Below are positions 44,858 to 54,618 of a stretch of 64,000 bases of DNA, piece by piece. Below the pieces are notes generated by a model. The model saw only the letters and a list, made by a program, of their open reading frames with translations. It had not been told where the DNA came from and did no database searches. The first letter of the stretch is position 1, and every line of letters begins with the position of its first letter. The DNA is from Leuconostoc miyukkimchii. Its GTDB lineage: Bacteria; Bacillota; Bacilli; Lactobacillales; Lactobacillaceae. The DNA is taken from contig NZ_BPKY01000002.1 of the NCBI RefSeq assembly GCF_019656055.1, forward strand, positions 124,001 to 188,000. Reading direction: 5' to 3'. A program made the translations under genes and the position numbers.

Positions 44858-45358
44858 TCAATTCTTACGCTCGTATCTTTCAACGACAAACGCATAATCA
44901 TTTTTTTCATCTTTTTCGTGTGACTGTCGACTCACCAAATCAAATTGATTTAAATCTATGTCATCCACGAATGTATCACCATTCACTACACTGTCTACTC
45001 GTGTCACAATTAAATCTGTCGCATACGGCATGAAAGTACGATAAATTGACGCACCTCCAGCAATTGATACATCTCTTTTCTCATTTTTAATCACATCTAG
45101 TACTTCTGAAACAGAATGCGTCACTAACACATCGTCAAAAGGTATTTGCCAGTCTGTTTGTCGCGTCAACACTAAGCTCGTTCGTTTCGGCAAAGGTCGA
45201 CCAATACTCTGCCATGTCGTACGACCCATAATCATTAAAGTGTTTGTTGTTTCTTCACGAAATAATTTCAAATCATCTGCTATATGCCACGGCAAACTAC
45301 CATTCTTTCCAATAGCATGATGTTTGTCTTCTGCCCACACCATTTTAATTTTTGTCAT
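44858..45358 (-). CDS. folA: Dihydrofolate reductase
   Basis: A 166-residue DHFR that regenerates tetrahydrofolate. VWAEDKHHAIGKNGSLPWHIADDLKLFREET, IMGRTTWQSIGRPLPKRTSLVLTR and VSIAGGASIYRTFM are the cofactor and substrate segments. Standard length. It begins 1 base after the cca stop and is followed by degV, so cca-folA-degV are one transcript. No thyA is adjacent. Confidence 0.96.
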   Translation of the reverse strand: MTKIKMVWAEDKHHAIGKNGSLPWHIADDLKLFREETTNTLMIMGRTTWQSIGRPLPKRTSLVLTRQTDWQIPFDDVLVTHSVSEVLDVIKNEKRDVSIAGGASIYRTFMPYATDLIVTRVDSVVNGDTFVDDIDLNQFDLVSRQSHEKDEKNDYAFVVERYERKN

Positions 45359-45359
45359 A

Positions 45360-46559
45360 TCATTTTAATTCCTTTACGTAGGTTATTAATGATTCAAAAG
45401 TATTTTCAATTTTCCCTGACACAACTGCATTTTCGACTATTTTTAACACACGTCCCATTTTGGGCCCTGGTTGGACGAGATTTTCTATTTGTAAGTCACC
45501 ACCATTAATGGCCAATTCTGATGCCTTAGAAATCGGTAAAGTGTCAAATACCCGCTTCACCGACTGAATAATTTTCTGAGGTGTTTGCAATAAGTGTAGT
45601 ACTTCTAATAGATCTTCTTGATACGAATAGACTTGATACAATTCAAATTTACTAATGGATTTAATACGACGTGCAACAGGTGCAATTAAGGTGACAGCTT
45701 TTGCGTTTTCATGACTCATTTTCCACACACGCATAAAATAGTTCATCTCTTTGACACTTAATTCTGAACGTGTTAATAAATGTACCCACGCAACCCGCGT
45801 ACTATGCGCTTGATTATCATTAAGATCTGATATAATCAACGATAAGTCCCACAAATCAATGTCGCCAGGTATATATTTTATAACCCGATCGTCAACAGCA
45901 GTTTGGAGACTTTTGGCTGCTAATGGCCCTGTCAATAACTTTTCAAATTCTACACGTATACGTTCTACTGCAATTTTTTCAAGGTTTGGTGCTAATTTCT
46001 GAAGTGCTGTTTGGGTTTCTAGATCGATATCAAATCCAAGTTGTGCACTAAAACGCAAAGCTCTCATCATGCGTAATGCATCTTCTGTAAAACGAACCTC
46101 AGCATCGCCAACTGCGCGAATAATCCCCTTATTCAAATCTAATAGACCGTCAAAGAGATCCACAATTTCACCAGTATGTGTCATTGCCAAAGCATTAATT
46201 GTAAAATCACGTCTTTTCAAATCTTCTTCAAGACTACGCACAAAAGTTACTTTATCTGGTCTGCGAAAATCTGTATATGTTGATTCAGTTCGAAATGTTG
46301 TAATTTCATATCCCTCACCATAATCCAAAATCATCACTGTTCCATGTTGAATACCAGTGTCAACAGTCTTATCAAACAAAGATTTTACTTCTTCAGGAAA
46401 TGCTGAAGTAGCAATATCGACATCATGTATTGGTTTATTCAAAATCATATCACGCACTGCACCACCAACAAAGTAGGCTTCAAATCCAGCATCTTCAAGT
46501 CGCTTCAAAGCAGGTCTAGCATCAAGAAATTCCTGTGGCAATGTGTTAATTTTCATCAT
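45360..46559 (-). CDS. cca: CCA-adding tRNA nucleotidyltransferase
   Basis: A 399-residue class II nucleotidyltransferase that builds the 3' CCA of tRNA. Head motif YFVGGAVRDMILNKPIHDVDIATSAFPEEV, TFRTESTYTDFRRPDKVTFVRSLEEDLKRRDFTINAL, and RMMRALRFSAQLGF are classic; no HD domain is seen. AAGGA is 5-8 bases before the ATG pair. It follows the TPR gene by 80 bases. Confidence 0.96.
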   Translation of the reverse strand: MMKINTLPQEFLDARPALKRLEDAGFEAYFVGGAVRDMILNKPIHDVDIATSAFPEEVKSLFDKTVDTGIQHGTVMILDYGEGYEITTFRTESTYTDFRRPDKVTFVRSLEEDLKRRDFTINALAMTHTGEIVDLFDGLLDLNKGIIRAVGDAEVRFTEDALRMMRALRFSAQLGFDIDLETQTALQKLAPNLEKIAVERIRVEFEKLLTGPLAAKSLQTAVDDRVIKYIPGDIDLWDLSLIISDLNDNQAHSTRVAWVHLLTRSELSVKEMNYFMRVWKMSHENAKAVTLIAPVARRIKSISKFELYQVYSYQEDLLEVLHLLQTPQKIIQSVKRVFDTLPISKASELAINGGDLQIENLVQPGPKMGRVLKIVENAVVSGKIENTFESLITYVKELK

Positions 46560-46639
46560 TAAAAGTCCTTAATAAAATTATACCAAAAAATAAACGAAGA
46601 ATACCTATTATATTCAAACAAATATCAACTTGTAGCCAT

Positions 46640-47905
46640 TTAAAAAGCTAAATCTTCCAAACGAATTTGCATGTCCGCATCATTTGGTTCCAAAAACAAG
46701 TACTGTTTCATCGTAGAAATTTCTTGATTTTGTTCCCCCTGCTGATGATACCATGCAATCAGGTCTAGTAAAAAGAAAGTATTGTCTTGTAGGGATACTG
46801 ATGCACTTTCCCAATATTCTTGCGCTTTATCATCGTTTCCCGTAGCTTGGTAGGCACGAGCTAAGTACCAATAAAAGTTCGGATCAATTATGTCATCAGA
46901 CAAACATTGCGTCAACATTGTAATCAGTTCATCAAATCTTTTCTGTCCCAACAACAAATCAGATAAAATAATCATTGTTGTGACATCAGAGTCGTCAAGT
47001 ACCAGAGCTTTACGATAATATTTCTCTGCTGTTATTGTATCACCTATTTTTTCAGCAGCTAAGCCGGCCAAACGATACAACTGGGTATTAGTTTCATCTT
47101 GTGCTATACCAGCTTGGTATGTCCTATAAGCATCATCTAACTGTTTCACTTTTTCATACGCTTGACCTAACAAAGGATAGACAGAAGTATACCCAGGATC
47201 AAGCTCTAAAATATTATTAAAAATACGAATACTTTCATTTTCACGATTATTTTCTTGATATAAAATTGCCAATTGAAATCTTGTATCTATTGTCATGGTG
47301 TCTAATTTAATTTGTTCTAGATAACCAATGGCGTTTTCGTAATTACCTACTTGCGCATAAGCAACACCAATACGTGCGACAATATCAACACGGCTCATTT
47401 CACGTCTCCCTTTTAATAACAAGGCGCGGTAACGTGTAATAGCCTTTTGATAGAACTGATTTGCATAATAAAATTCGGCCAATGCAAATTGAATCACTTC
47501 TTCTTCAGGCGCAATTTTTTCAGCTTGTAATAGACTATATTCAGCGGACTCATTTAGTCCTTCTGTTTGATAAATATCGGCCTTCACAAGCAAAGAACGC
47601 AAGTAAGATGTAGAGCTGGGCTGAATTTGTGCTAAATAATTTTGCGCCTCATCAATTTCACCATCTTCAATAGCTATATCAGCTAGTGCGGCCCTAATTT
47701 CATCTTCTTCTGGGTATTTTTCTAATAGTTTTTTATAAGCACGTCTTGATTGATTTAAGAAGCCAAGCGCATACAGCTCCTCAGCCAAACTATAAATCAA
47801 ATCTTCATTGTCATGTCTCAATGCTTGTGTGAATAGTCGTTGTGCCTCTTCTAGTTGGCCACCAGATAACGCATCCAACATTTGTTGTGCATAATTTGTT
47901 TCCAA
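46640..47905 (-). CDS. Tetratricopeptide repeat protein (YpiA-like)
   Basis: A 421-residue soluble protein made of about eleven TPR-type helix pairs (for example SRRAYKKLLEKYPEEDEIRAALADIAIEDGEIDEAQNYL and ALVLDDSDVTTMIILSDLLLG). It is a scaffold with no catalytic motif. The start is TTG at 47905, with GGGAG 7 bases upstream; the next ATG is eight codons in and lacks a site. Similar TPR genes sit near hup and cca in other lactobacilli. Function not known. Confidence 0.85.
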   Translation of the reverse strand: METNYAQQMLDALSGGQLEEAQRLFTQALRHDNEDLIYSLAEELYALGFLNQSRRAYKKLLEKYPEEDEIRAALADIAIEDGEIDEAQNYLAQIQPSSTSYLRSLLVKADIYQTEGLNESAEYSLLQAEKIAPEEEVIQFALAEFYYANQFYQKAITRYRALLLKGRREMSRVDIVARIGVAYAQVGNYENAIGYLEQIKLDTMTIDTRFQLAILYQENNRENESIRIFNNILELDPGYTSVYPLLGQAYEKVKQLDDAYRTYQAGIAQDETNTQLYRLAGLAAEKIGDTITAEKYYRKALVLDDSDVTTMIILSDLLLGQKRFDELITMLTQCLSDDIIDPNFYWYLARAYQATGNDDKAQEYWESASVSLQDNTFFLLDLIAWYHQQGEQNQEISTMKQYLFLEPNDADMQIRLEDLAF

Positions 47906-48041
47906 AAATTTGCTCCCTTACCGATATATATTAGCACATGATTAGTGCCATCATTTGATCAACATATCATTTTAACATAAAAGTTCTTGTAACCTTGTTC
48001 AAATTATCATTAAAAATACAATCAAATCATATTGTAGCATA

Positions 48042-48070
48042 CAAAAAACGCTATCCTACTTAGGATAACG
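48042..48070 (-). terminator. Terminator of csbD
   Basis: Stem CGTTATCCT / AGGATAGCG (one G-U) with loop AAGT and T6 on the minus strand, 13 bases after the csbD stop. Confidence 0.85.
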
Positions 48071-48082
48071 CTGCACTATAAT

Positions 48083-48310
48083 TTATTTTCTTAAATTTTC
48101 AACGCCATCTTTAACTGCTTCGATGGCATCTTCTGCTTTGTCTTTCACAGCTTCTGTAGCATCGGAAACTTTATCTTTTGCTTTTCCAAAGAATCCCTGT
48201 GCCTTACCCTCTGCTTCACGACCTTTATCGCCGGTAACCTTACCTTCAACTTCCTTTGCTTTACCTGCAACCTTGTCCTTGGCGTTATCAAACTTATCTT
48301 CAACTGACAT
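48083..48310 (-). CDS. CsbD-like stress protein
   Basis: A 75-residue, highly charged, Lys/Glu/Asp/Ala-rich protein with no hydrophobic core. [35 protein letters not shown] is the CsbD motif, followed by an amphipathic repeat tail ([29 protein letters not shown]). The family is induced by general stress; its mechanism is unknown. GGAG lies upstream of the ATG. Its own terminator shows a single-gene unit. Confidence 0.9.
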   Translation of the reverse strand: MSVEDKFDNAKDKVAGKAKEVEGKVTGDKGREAEGKAQGFFGKAKDKVSDATEAVKDKAEDAIEAVKDGVENLRK

Positions 48311-48407
48311 ATGATATTCTCCTTGAAATTATTTGATGTTACAAGGTAATTTTAACATAAATAGAAAAAAATGTATATTAATAAGCTTTTTATCTAATTT
48401 ATCGCTA

Positions 48408-48437
48408 ATAAAAAAGCAATTCCCAAAAGAATTACTT
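48408..48437 (-). terminator. Terminator downstream of hup
   Basis: Stem AAGTAATTC / GAATTGCTT (one G-U) with a 6-base loop and T6 on the minus strand, 105 bases after the hup stop. The long 3' untranslated stretch (48438-48541) contains a small ACGG/CCGT hairpin and no coding frame I can support. Confidence 0.7.
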
Positions 48438-48541
48438 TTCATTATATCGAATTCCAACAGATTGTACGGCATAAACCGTCACCTTACCGTTATTGTTTCC
48501 AATAGCTTATTGAAATTATAATATTAATCGAATGCTATAAT

Positions 48542-48817
48542 TTACTTAACAGCTTCCTTCAAAGCTTTACCAGGCTTAAATGCTGGTACCTTTGATGCAG
48601 GAATTTCGATTTCTGCGCCAGTTTGTGGATTGCGGCCTTTACGAGCTGCACGATCGCGAACTTCAAAGTTACCAAATCCAATTAATTGAACCTTTTCGCC
48701 ATTTTTTAAAGCTGATTCGATTGAGGCAAACACTGCATCAACTGAGGCAGTAGCATCTTTCTTTGTCAAACCTGTTGCTTTTGCAACTGAATCTACTAAT
48801 TCTTGCTTGTTAGCCAT
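48542..48817 (-). CDS. hup: DNA-binding protein HU
   Basis: A 91-residue histone-like [92 protein letters not shown] in outline: helical dimer core, then the beta-arm with the conserved RNPQTG tip (about 61-66). AGGAG lies 8 bases before the ATG. It has a leader of more than 100 bases after der with an imperfect TGAAAT/ATTTCA hairpin. Confidence 0.97.
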   Translation of the reverse strand: MANKQELVDSVAKATGLTKKDATASVDAVFASIESALKNGEKVQLIGFGNFEVRDRAARKGRNPQTGAEIEIPASKVPAFKPGKALKEAVK

Positions 48818-48992
48818 TTTTGCTTCTCCTGGAAATATTTATTAACCGTCGAGCGGTTGTTGAAATGTGTCGAAACATTATTTCATGTAACTAGAATAAC
48901 ATAAGAAAGCCCCAATGTGTAGTGTTTATGCGGGTTTTAGGTGTTTCGTAATGTTTTTGTTACATAAAAACCACGTTTATGACAAAATTTAA

Positions 48993-50306
48993 TTACTTTC
49001 GTGCCCGAACAATTAATTTAATTGGCGTTCCCGTGAAATCAAAGGCTTCTCTAATTTTATTTTCTAAAAAGCGCTCATATGAAAAATGCATTAATTCAAC
49101 ATCATTAACAAAAATAACAAATGTTGGTGGCTGAATTGCTACTTGGGTTGCATAGTATACACGTAAACGACGGCCATTGTCCGAAGGTGTTGGATTAACA
49201 GCAATCGCATCCATAATAACATCGTTTAGCGTTGAAGAAGATATACGCTTACGATGATTATTATCAACATCTTTTACAAGCTGAGGCAAACGATCTAAAC
49301 GTTGACCAGTTTTTGCTGATACAAAAATAATGGGTGCGTAATCTAAAAATTTGAATTCAGATCGAATTAAATTTTCAAACTCTTTCATTGTGTGATCATC
49401 TTTTTCAACGGCATCCCACTTGTTGACAACAATGATCATAGCGCGTCCAGCTTCGTGTGCAAATCCGGCAACGTGTTTATCTTGTTCTCGAATACCCGCT
49501 TCTGCATCAATTACCATTAATATCACATTACTGTTATCAATAGCTTTAAGCGCACGCATAACTGAATACTTTTCAGTATTTTCATAAACTTTTCCGCGTT
49601 TACGCATACCTGCAGTATCAATCATAATGAATTCATCGCCATCAGCCGTTACAAATCGCGAGTCAATAGCATCACGTGTTGTTCCCTCAATACTTGAGAC
49701 AATAACACGTTCTTCACCAAGCATAGCGTTCACAATAGAAGATTTTCCAACATTTGGCCTGCCTATGATACTAAACTTAATTGCACTCTCATCATCTTGC
49801 TCTGCCGCTTCGTCTGGAAAATGTTTAACCACTTCATCAAGTAAATCACCTAATCCAAGTCCATGCGATCCAGAGACTGGTAACGGTTCACCTAATCCAA
49901 GTGAATAGAAATCATAAATATCTTGACGCATTTCAGGATTATCAACTTTATTAATTGCTAAGACAACTGGCTTATCAGTCTTATATAACATCTTTGCAAC
50001 CACTTCATCGGCTGAGGTTACACCTTCACGACCAGAAGTTACCATTACAATCACGTCTGCTTCATCAATTGCCAAATCTACCTGTGCACGAATTTCAGCT
50101 AAAAATGGTTCATCCCCGAGTTCGATACCACCTGTATCAATCATCCGAAATTCATAGTTCAACCATTCTGCTGGTGCATATAAACGATCTCGTGTGACAC
50201 CTGGCTGATCCTCAACAATGGCAATACGTTCACCAGCCATACGATTAAATATCGTAGACTTTCCTACGTTAGGTCTACCAACAATTGCTACTATTGGTGC
50301 TGTCAT
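48993..50306 (-). CDS. der: Ribosome biogenesis GTPase Der (EngA)
   Basis: A 437-residue protein with two tandem GTPase domains: [12 protein letters not shown] with DTGG and NKVD, then [14 protein letters not shown] with DTAG and NKWD, and a C-terminal KH-like domain. It acts in 50S subunit assembly. A near-perfect AAGGAGGTG site lies 5 bases before the ATG. It follows rpsA after a terminator. One string in this entry is split for brevity; all motifs are seen in order. Confidence 0.97.
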   Translation of the reverse strand: MTAPIVAIVGRPNVGKSTIFNRMAGERIAIVEDQPGVTRDRLYAPAEWLNYEFRMIDTGGIELGDEPFLAEIRAQVDLAIDEADVIVMVTSGREGVTSADEVVAKMLYKTDKPVVLAINKVDNPEMRQDIYDFYSLGLGEPLPVSGSHGLGLGDLLDEVVKHFPDEAAEQDDESAIKFSIIGRPNVGKSSIVNAMLGEERVIVSSIEGTTRDAIDSRFVTADGDEFIMIDTAGMRKRGKVYENTEKYSVMRALKAIDNSNVILMVIDAEAGIREQDKHVAGFAHEAGRAMIIVVNKWDAVEKDDHTMKEFENLIRSEFKFLDYAPIIFVSAKTGQRLDRLPQLVKDVDNNHRKRISSSTLNDVIMDAIAVNPTPSDNGRRLRVYYATQVAIQPPTFVIFVNDVELMHFSYERFLENKIREAFDFTGTPIKLIVRARK

Positions 50307-50366
50307 GACGGCACCTCCTTTTTCTATTACCGTGAGCTTCCACTAATACTCACTCGATTTTTCTTC

Positions 50367-50398
50367 AAAAATAAAAGAACTGGCGCACCAGCTCTTTT
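50367..50398 (-). terminator. Terminator of rpsA
   Basis: Stem AAAAGAGCTGG / CCAGTTCTTTT with a 4-base loop and a T-rich tail on the minus strand, 13 bases after the rpsA stop. Confidence 0.85.
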
Positions 50399-50411
50399 GT
50401 TCTTACTAATA

Positions 50412-51605
50412 TTACAACTTATCTCCGAAGATATCACCCAATGTTGCTCCTGAGTCATCTCCATTTTGCTTGTAAGCAGCAATATCTGCACGTGATGCTG
50501 ATCCATCATTTCCACGACGATCTTCACGTTCTGGCTTTTCTTCTAAAGCTTTCATTGACAATGAGATACGTTCTTCGGCTGGCTTAATATCCAATACCTT
50601 AACTTGTACCTTGTCACCTGACTTCAAAACTTCTGAAGGGTTTTCGATACGTTTGTTTGAAATCTGTGATACGTGGACAAGTCCTTCAATACCAGGCAAA
50701 ATCTCAACAAAGGCACCAAAGTCCTTAACACGTTTAACTGTACCTTCAAGAACTGAGCCAGCAGCGATTTGATCTGCAGCTTCATCCCAAGGTCCACGTT
50801 GTGTTGCTTTAATTGACAATGAAATACGACCCTTTTCAGTATCCAAAGCCAAAATCTTAACATTGACTTTATCGCCCTTTGTCAAAACATCTGCTGGGTT
50901 TTTCACACGATCATGTGAAATTTCTGAAACATGGACCAAACCGTCAACACCACCCAAATCAACAAAGGCACCAAAGTCTGTCAAACGTGCAACAGTTCCT
51001 TCAACAACTTCACCAACAGACAATTTGCTAAATATTTCAGCTAATTGGGCTGCACGTTCTTGTGCTGCAACAGCCTTACGTGACAAAATCAAACGTGCGT
51101 TAGCAGGATCAATTTCAATAACTTGAGCTTTGATGTCTTTATTTCTAAATTGATTCAAGTCAGATACGAAACGTTCTGCAACCATTGAAGCAGGCACAAA
51201 ACCACGCACACCATTAACATCAACAATCAATCCACCACGTACTGCATTAATAACTTTGGCATCAACAGTATCACCTTCGCCAAAGCTCAAGTTTTCCCAT
51301 GCCTTACGAGCATCTAGCCGCTTCTTTGACAAGAGGTAAGCTACGCCCTCTTTATCACTTGTTACATTTGAGATAACAACTGCTTCGATGCTATCACCAA
51401 TTTTTAATTCGTCTGCCAGGTTGATGTTACGATCGTCTGAGTACTCACGTGCTGGCACAACTCCTTCTTCACCGGTAGGCAAACCAACTACTGCTTGATT
51501 ATCGTTGTCAATGGCTAAAAGTTCGCCTGTAACAACATCTCCCACCTTAATTTGATCTGCTGCGCTTTCGAGAGCTGCTAAGAACTCGTTGTTTGTTTCA
51601 CTCAT
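50412..51605 (-). CDS. rpsA: 30S ribosomal protein S1 (four S1 domains)
   Basis: A 397-residue RNA-binding protein with four S1 domains (about 15-85, 100-170, 185-255, 270-340), the last two with GAFVDLGGVDGLVHVSEISHD and GAFVEILPGIEGLVHVSQISN. This is the shorter Firmicutes form. I start at ATG 51605 (MSETNNEF), with GGAGG 12 bases upstream, a wider gap than usual; the frame is open further up but enters the promoter region. It lies between cmk and der. Confidence 0.95.
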   Translation of the reverse strand: MSETNNEFLAALESAADQIKVGDVVTGELLAIDNDNQAVVGLPTGEEGVVPAREYSDDRNINLADELKIGDSIEAVVISNVTSDKEGVAYLLSKKRLDARKAWENLSFGEGDTVDAKVINAVRGGLIVDVNGVRGFVPASMVAERFVSDLNQFRNKDIKAQVIEIDPANARLILSRKAVAAQERAAQLAEIFSKLSVGEVVEGTVARLTDFGAFVDLGGVDGLVHVSEISHDRVKNPADVLTKGDKVNVKILALDTEKGRISLSIKATQRGPWDEAADQIAAGSVLEGTVKRVKDFGAFVEILPGIEGLVHVSQISNKRIENPSEVLKSGDKVQVKVLDIKPAEERISLSMKALEEKPEREDRRGNDGSASRADIAAYKQNGDDSGATLGDIFGDKL

Positions 51606-51674
51606 GACGTCTAACGTCCTCCTACAATTTACACTATGAATATAGTTTACCAGAATAACTCGTTCTTGTATAGT

Positions 51675-51697
51675 AAAAAACAGCGTTTTCACGCTGT
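51675..51697 (-). terminator. Terminator between cmk and rpsA
   Basis: Stem ACAGCGT / ACGCTGT with loop GAAA and T6 on the minus strand, just after the cmk stop. Confidence 0.85.
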
Positions 51698-51700
51698 AAA

Positions 51701-52378
51701 TTATTGATGTTGTTTATTTTTGATGATTTTAGTGATTTCAGACACAACTTTTGTAATACTCAGCCCAGTGGTGTCTACTAAAATAGCATCTTCTGCCTGA
51801 ACTAACGGACTAATTTGACGATGAGAATCTTTATAGTCACGTGCTTCAATATCTTTCTTGAGTTCGTTCAAATCAGATGGCATGCCCTTGCTTAGATTTT
51901 CTTTATAGCGTCGCTCAGCTCTTTCTGACACACTGGCCACTAAGAAAATCTTGACTTGAGCATGAGGTAACACAGTTGTTCCAATATCGCGGCCATCCAT
52001 AATAACATTTTGACTATTAGCAATATCTCGTTGCCTTTTAACCAAATTTTCACGAACTGCAGCATATGAAGCAATTAATGATACATTATTTGTTACTTCC
52101 GTTGAACGAATGTCGTCAGTAACCTCTTCATCATTTAAGAACACCCGTTGAACCGGTGAACCTGGTTCAAAACGAATTGTTGTCTTAGGGAGTAACGCTG
52201 TAATCTGCTCCTCATCTTCATAAGCAAGCCCTGCAAGTTTAGTAGCCAGTGTGATCGCGCGATACATAGCACCAGTATCAACATATACATATTTTAAATC
52301 CGTTGCTAGTATTTTGGCAATAGTTGACTTACCTGCTGATGCTGGACCATCAATTGCTACTTGAAAATTTTCTACCAT
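51701..52378 (-). CDS. cmk: Cytidylate kinase
   Basis: A 225-residue kinase for CMP and dCMP. P-loop [56 protein letters not shown] and RRYKEN are the family motifs. The cmk-rpsA-der order is conserved in Firmicutes. AAAGGG lies upstream of the ATG. Confidence 0.96.
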   Translation of the reverse strand: MVENFQVAIDGPASAGKSTIAKILATDLKYVYVDTGAMYRAITLATKLAGLAYEDEEQITALLPKTTIRFEPGSPVQRVFLNDEEVTDDIRSTEVTNNVSLIASYAAVRENLVKRQRDIANSQNVIMDGRDIGTTVLPHAQVKIFLVASVSERAERRYKENLSKGMPSDLNELKKDIEARDYKDSHRQISPLVQAEDAILVDTTGLSITKVVSEITKIIKNKQHQ

Positions 52379-52397
52379 ATTGTTAGTTCCCTTTAGA

Positions 52398-52952
52398 CTA
52401 TTGAATATTTAAATCTCTGCCCGCATATTGTGTATAATTGCTAACCGTCAAACCAGGATTTAACGCCACAACTTGATCTGTCGTCATACCATGCGTTACC
52501 GCAAAATTATATAATGTTTGACTTGCACCAAGCACTGCTGTTTGACCAACCGCACTAGAAGACGACGACGCTTCACTCTGACTACTACTTATTTCTTCAC
52601 TTGAAGAAACCTCTGAACTGACTTCTGAGCTCGACTCAACACTACTTGTTTCTTCTGCTGAACTCGAAGATTCTTCAGATGTTGTTTCTGACGAAGATGT
52701 TTTTGTTTCTGATGACGATGTACTTTTACGACTCACTGATGTTGCTGCTTGTTGTTTTGGTTCGTTGCGATGAGAAAAAAAGCCATAAACCGGCACACTT
52801 GATAATATAGCAAAAGCAAGCACAATCAAAAAAATTCGCAAACCTTTGTGTTCAGTGGACTTTTTGTCATTTTCACGGGCAAACTTCGGTTCCACTTTTT
52901 TCTTTTTTGATCTTGCAGATCGACTCATGTTGTTTGGGTCAAAATCGTTCAT
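52398..52952 (-). CDS. Membrane-anchored Ser-rich protein with LysM-like C-terminus
   Basis: A 184-residue envelope protein. A basic N-terminal part ([16 protein letters not shown]) is followed by one membrane helix (about 38-58), a low-complexity linker of Ser, Thr and Glu (about 70-135) and a C-terminal LysM-like domain ([27 protein letters not shown]...AGRDLNI). With the positive end inside, the linker and LysM lie outside and may bind peptidoglycan. GGAGG is upstream of the ATG. It precedes cmk by 19 bases, as in other lactobacilli. Substrate or partner unknown. Confidence 0.88.
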   Translation of the reverse strand: MNDFDPNNMSRSARSKKKKVEPKFARENDKKSTEHKGLRIFLIVLAFAILSSVPVYGFFSHRNEPKQQAATSVSRKSTSSSETKTSSSETTSEESSSSAEETSSVESSSEVSSEVSSSEEISSSQSEASSSSSAVGQTAVLGASQTLYNFAVTHGMTTDQVVALNPGLTVSNYTQYAGRDLNIQ

Positions 52953-53028
52953 TATAAAACGACCTCCATTAATATATATTCACTTAAAATTTTACCACAC
53001 AGTGACATCAAGTGTTCATAATGTTTGA

Positions 53029-53616
53029 TTAAGATGTCAATTTATTTTGTAGTGGCTTTAACATTGATAACACAATAAGGCTAATACCACCCCAAACGAT
53101 ACCTTGTATGAGATTAAATGGTAAAACCATGGCAATAAAATATCGACCCAAACCGATAATATTTGCAATATCAAAATGTGCAAATTTAGCATATAATGGC
53201 ACCGCAATAAACCAATTCATTAAAATGGCAGCACCTGTCATTCCAATTGTTGCCACGCTAACTGCCAACAAACTTCTGCCAATATTTTTAGTTGTGAAAT
53301 ACGGCATAATCCAAAACAAAATCAAAGAAAAAACAATCACAGCTATTAAATTAACAGGCAATCCCAGGTAAGTATTAATACCCTCATTTGCTAATATTAA
53401 TTTGAGTATTGTTCGTAAAACAACTGTCCACATCGCAGCAGAAACGCTAATCCAATAGCCAGCAAGGATCACCGGAATAATTGAAAAATCCAAATTCAAA
53501 AAACTAGCTCCTGGAATAATTGGTACTTGTGGAAATAACATTAAACCAAACGATATCGCGCTCAATATCGCAACTAGGGTTAATGTTTGTGTGCGCGTTA
53601 CTTTAGAAATAGACAT
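53029..53616 (-). CDS. ribU: Riboflavin ECF transporter S component RibU
   Basis: A 195-residue membrane protein with about six helices; RibU binds riboflavin for uptake by the shared ECF module. LVAILSAISFGLMLFPQVPIIPGASFLNLDFSIIPVILAGYW and GIVWGGISLIVL-type segments are typical. I start at ATG 53616, with GAGG 6 bases upstream; the longer frame would read through the riboswitch. The FMN riboswitch in front confirms the substrate. Confidence 0.94.
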   Translation of the reverse strand: MSISKVTRTQTLTLVAILSAISFGLMLFPQVPIIPGASFLNLDFSIIPVILAGYWISVSAAMWTVVLRTILKLILANEGINTYLGLPVNLIAVIVFSLILFWIMPYFTTKNIGRSLLAVSVATIGMTGAAILMNWFIAVPLYAKFAHFDIANIIGLGRYFIAMVLPFNLIQGIVWGGISLIVLSMLKPLQNKLTS

Positions 53617-53626
53617 ATTTGGCCTC

Positions 53627-53668
53627 AAAAAAACTGCGCAATTTGTCAGGGTATCACAAAAAGGCAGT
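53627..53668 (-). terminator. Conditional terminator of the FMN riboswitch
   Basis: On the minus strand, ACTGC / GCAGT with an inner TTTGT/ACAAA stem, followed by T7, between the FMN aptamer and ribU. It is the expected expression platform: FMN binding should favour termination. Confidence 0.75.
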
Positions 53669-53687
53669 CTTAACTTTCTTTTTTTAA

Positions 53688-53814
53688 CTTCTTTATACCC
53701 GACTTTACGGTCGGCTCCGGATTTTGACCAGATCAACTGCTTTCGCAGGTCGCGGGCTTACCATATCATGTATGTCTCACCGCCGGTTGGGAATTACACC
53801 CGACCCTGAAGTAT
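53688..53814 (-). ncRNA. FMN riboswitch (RFN element)
   Basis: The conserved blocks appear in order on the minus strand: CTTCAGGGTCGGGTG, AATTCCC, ACCGGCGGT, AGCCCGCGA, TGATCTGGT, TCCGGAGCCGACCGT, AGTCGGGT and a closing AAGAAG. It precedes ribU. Binding of FMN should shut off riboflavin uptake. Confidence 0.97.
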
Positions 53815-53868
53815 ATTCAATTGTACTTGAATCTCATCTTACCAAAAATAGAAATTAAAAACAACTAC

Positions 53869-54618
53869 TTATTTTCTACGATAATTTTTGTAGTCTTCAG
53901 CTTTCAATCGCTTAATCTCGGCACCAGTTAACTTACGATACTCTCCAGATTGCAGACCCACTAAATCAAAAAAAGCATACTGCTCTCGTGTCAGTTTAAC
54001 CACGGGTAACTTAACTTTTTGTAACATATCTTTCACTTGATGATTACGACCCTCATGAATAATCACACGAACCATACTTGTTTTCTTGTCTTTATCAACT
54101 CGTTCAACTGTCACACGAGCAGGTGCAGTTTTACGCCCCTTAATAACAACACCATGTTTCAATGGTGCTAACTTTTCATCGGTTGCAATGCCTTCAACCT
54201 TTGCAGCATAAACTTTATCCACTCGTGACTTAGGATGCATTAACTGATTAGCAATGATGCCGTCATTAGTCAATAAAAGCACACCTGTCGTATCATAATC
54301 CAAACGGCCAACCGGATAAACGCGTTGACTGACATCACTTAAAATATCAATTACAGTCTTACGACCCTTATCATCATTACTTGTTGTCAGGACGCCACGT
54401 GGTTTATTTAATAAATAATAAACCAGTTTTTCGCGTCCTTCAATAGGTGCACCATCTACTTCAACAGTGTCACTTGGTTCAACTTTCATGCCCAGTTCGG
54501 TAACAAGTTGACCATTAACTTGAACACGGCCCTTACTAATTAATTCTTCGGCACCACGCCTTGAGGCTAACCCCGCTTGCGCAATAACTTTTTGTAAACG
54601 TGTTGCTTCTTCAGACAT
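53869..54618 (-). CDS. rluB: Pseudouridine synthase RluB family
   Basis: A 249-residue 23S rRNA pseudouridine synthase. N-terminal S4 RNA-binding domain (RLQKVIAQAGLASRRGAEELISKGRVQVNGQLV) and catalytic domain with the active Asp in PVGRLDYDTTGVLLLTNDG. It overlaps the end of scpB by 8 bases. Last gene of the xerD-ribT-scpA-scpB-rluB run. I see no clear terminator before the riboswitch of ribU. Confidence 0.95.
   Translation of the reverse strand: MSEEATRLQKVIAQAGLASRRGAEELISKGRVQVNGQLVTELGMKVEPSDTVEVDGAPIEGREKLVYYLLNKPRGVLTTSNDDKGRKTVIDILSDVSQRVYPVGRLDYDTTGVLLLTNDGIIANQLMHPKSRVDKVYAAKVEGIATDEKLAPLKHGVVIKGRKTAPARVTVERVDKDKKTSMVRVIIHEGRNHQVKDMLQKVKLPVVKLTREQYAFFDLVGLQSGEYRKLTGAEIKRLKAEDYKNYRRK

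Noticed and set aside
52560-52740. Tandem DNA repeat in the Ser-rich region
   Set aside because: The repetition reflects low-complexity Ser/Glu codons in the LysM protein linker, with no regular unit length.
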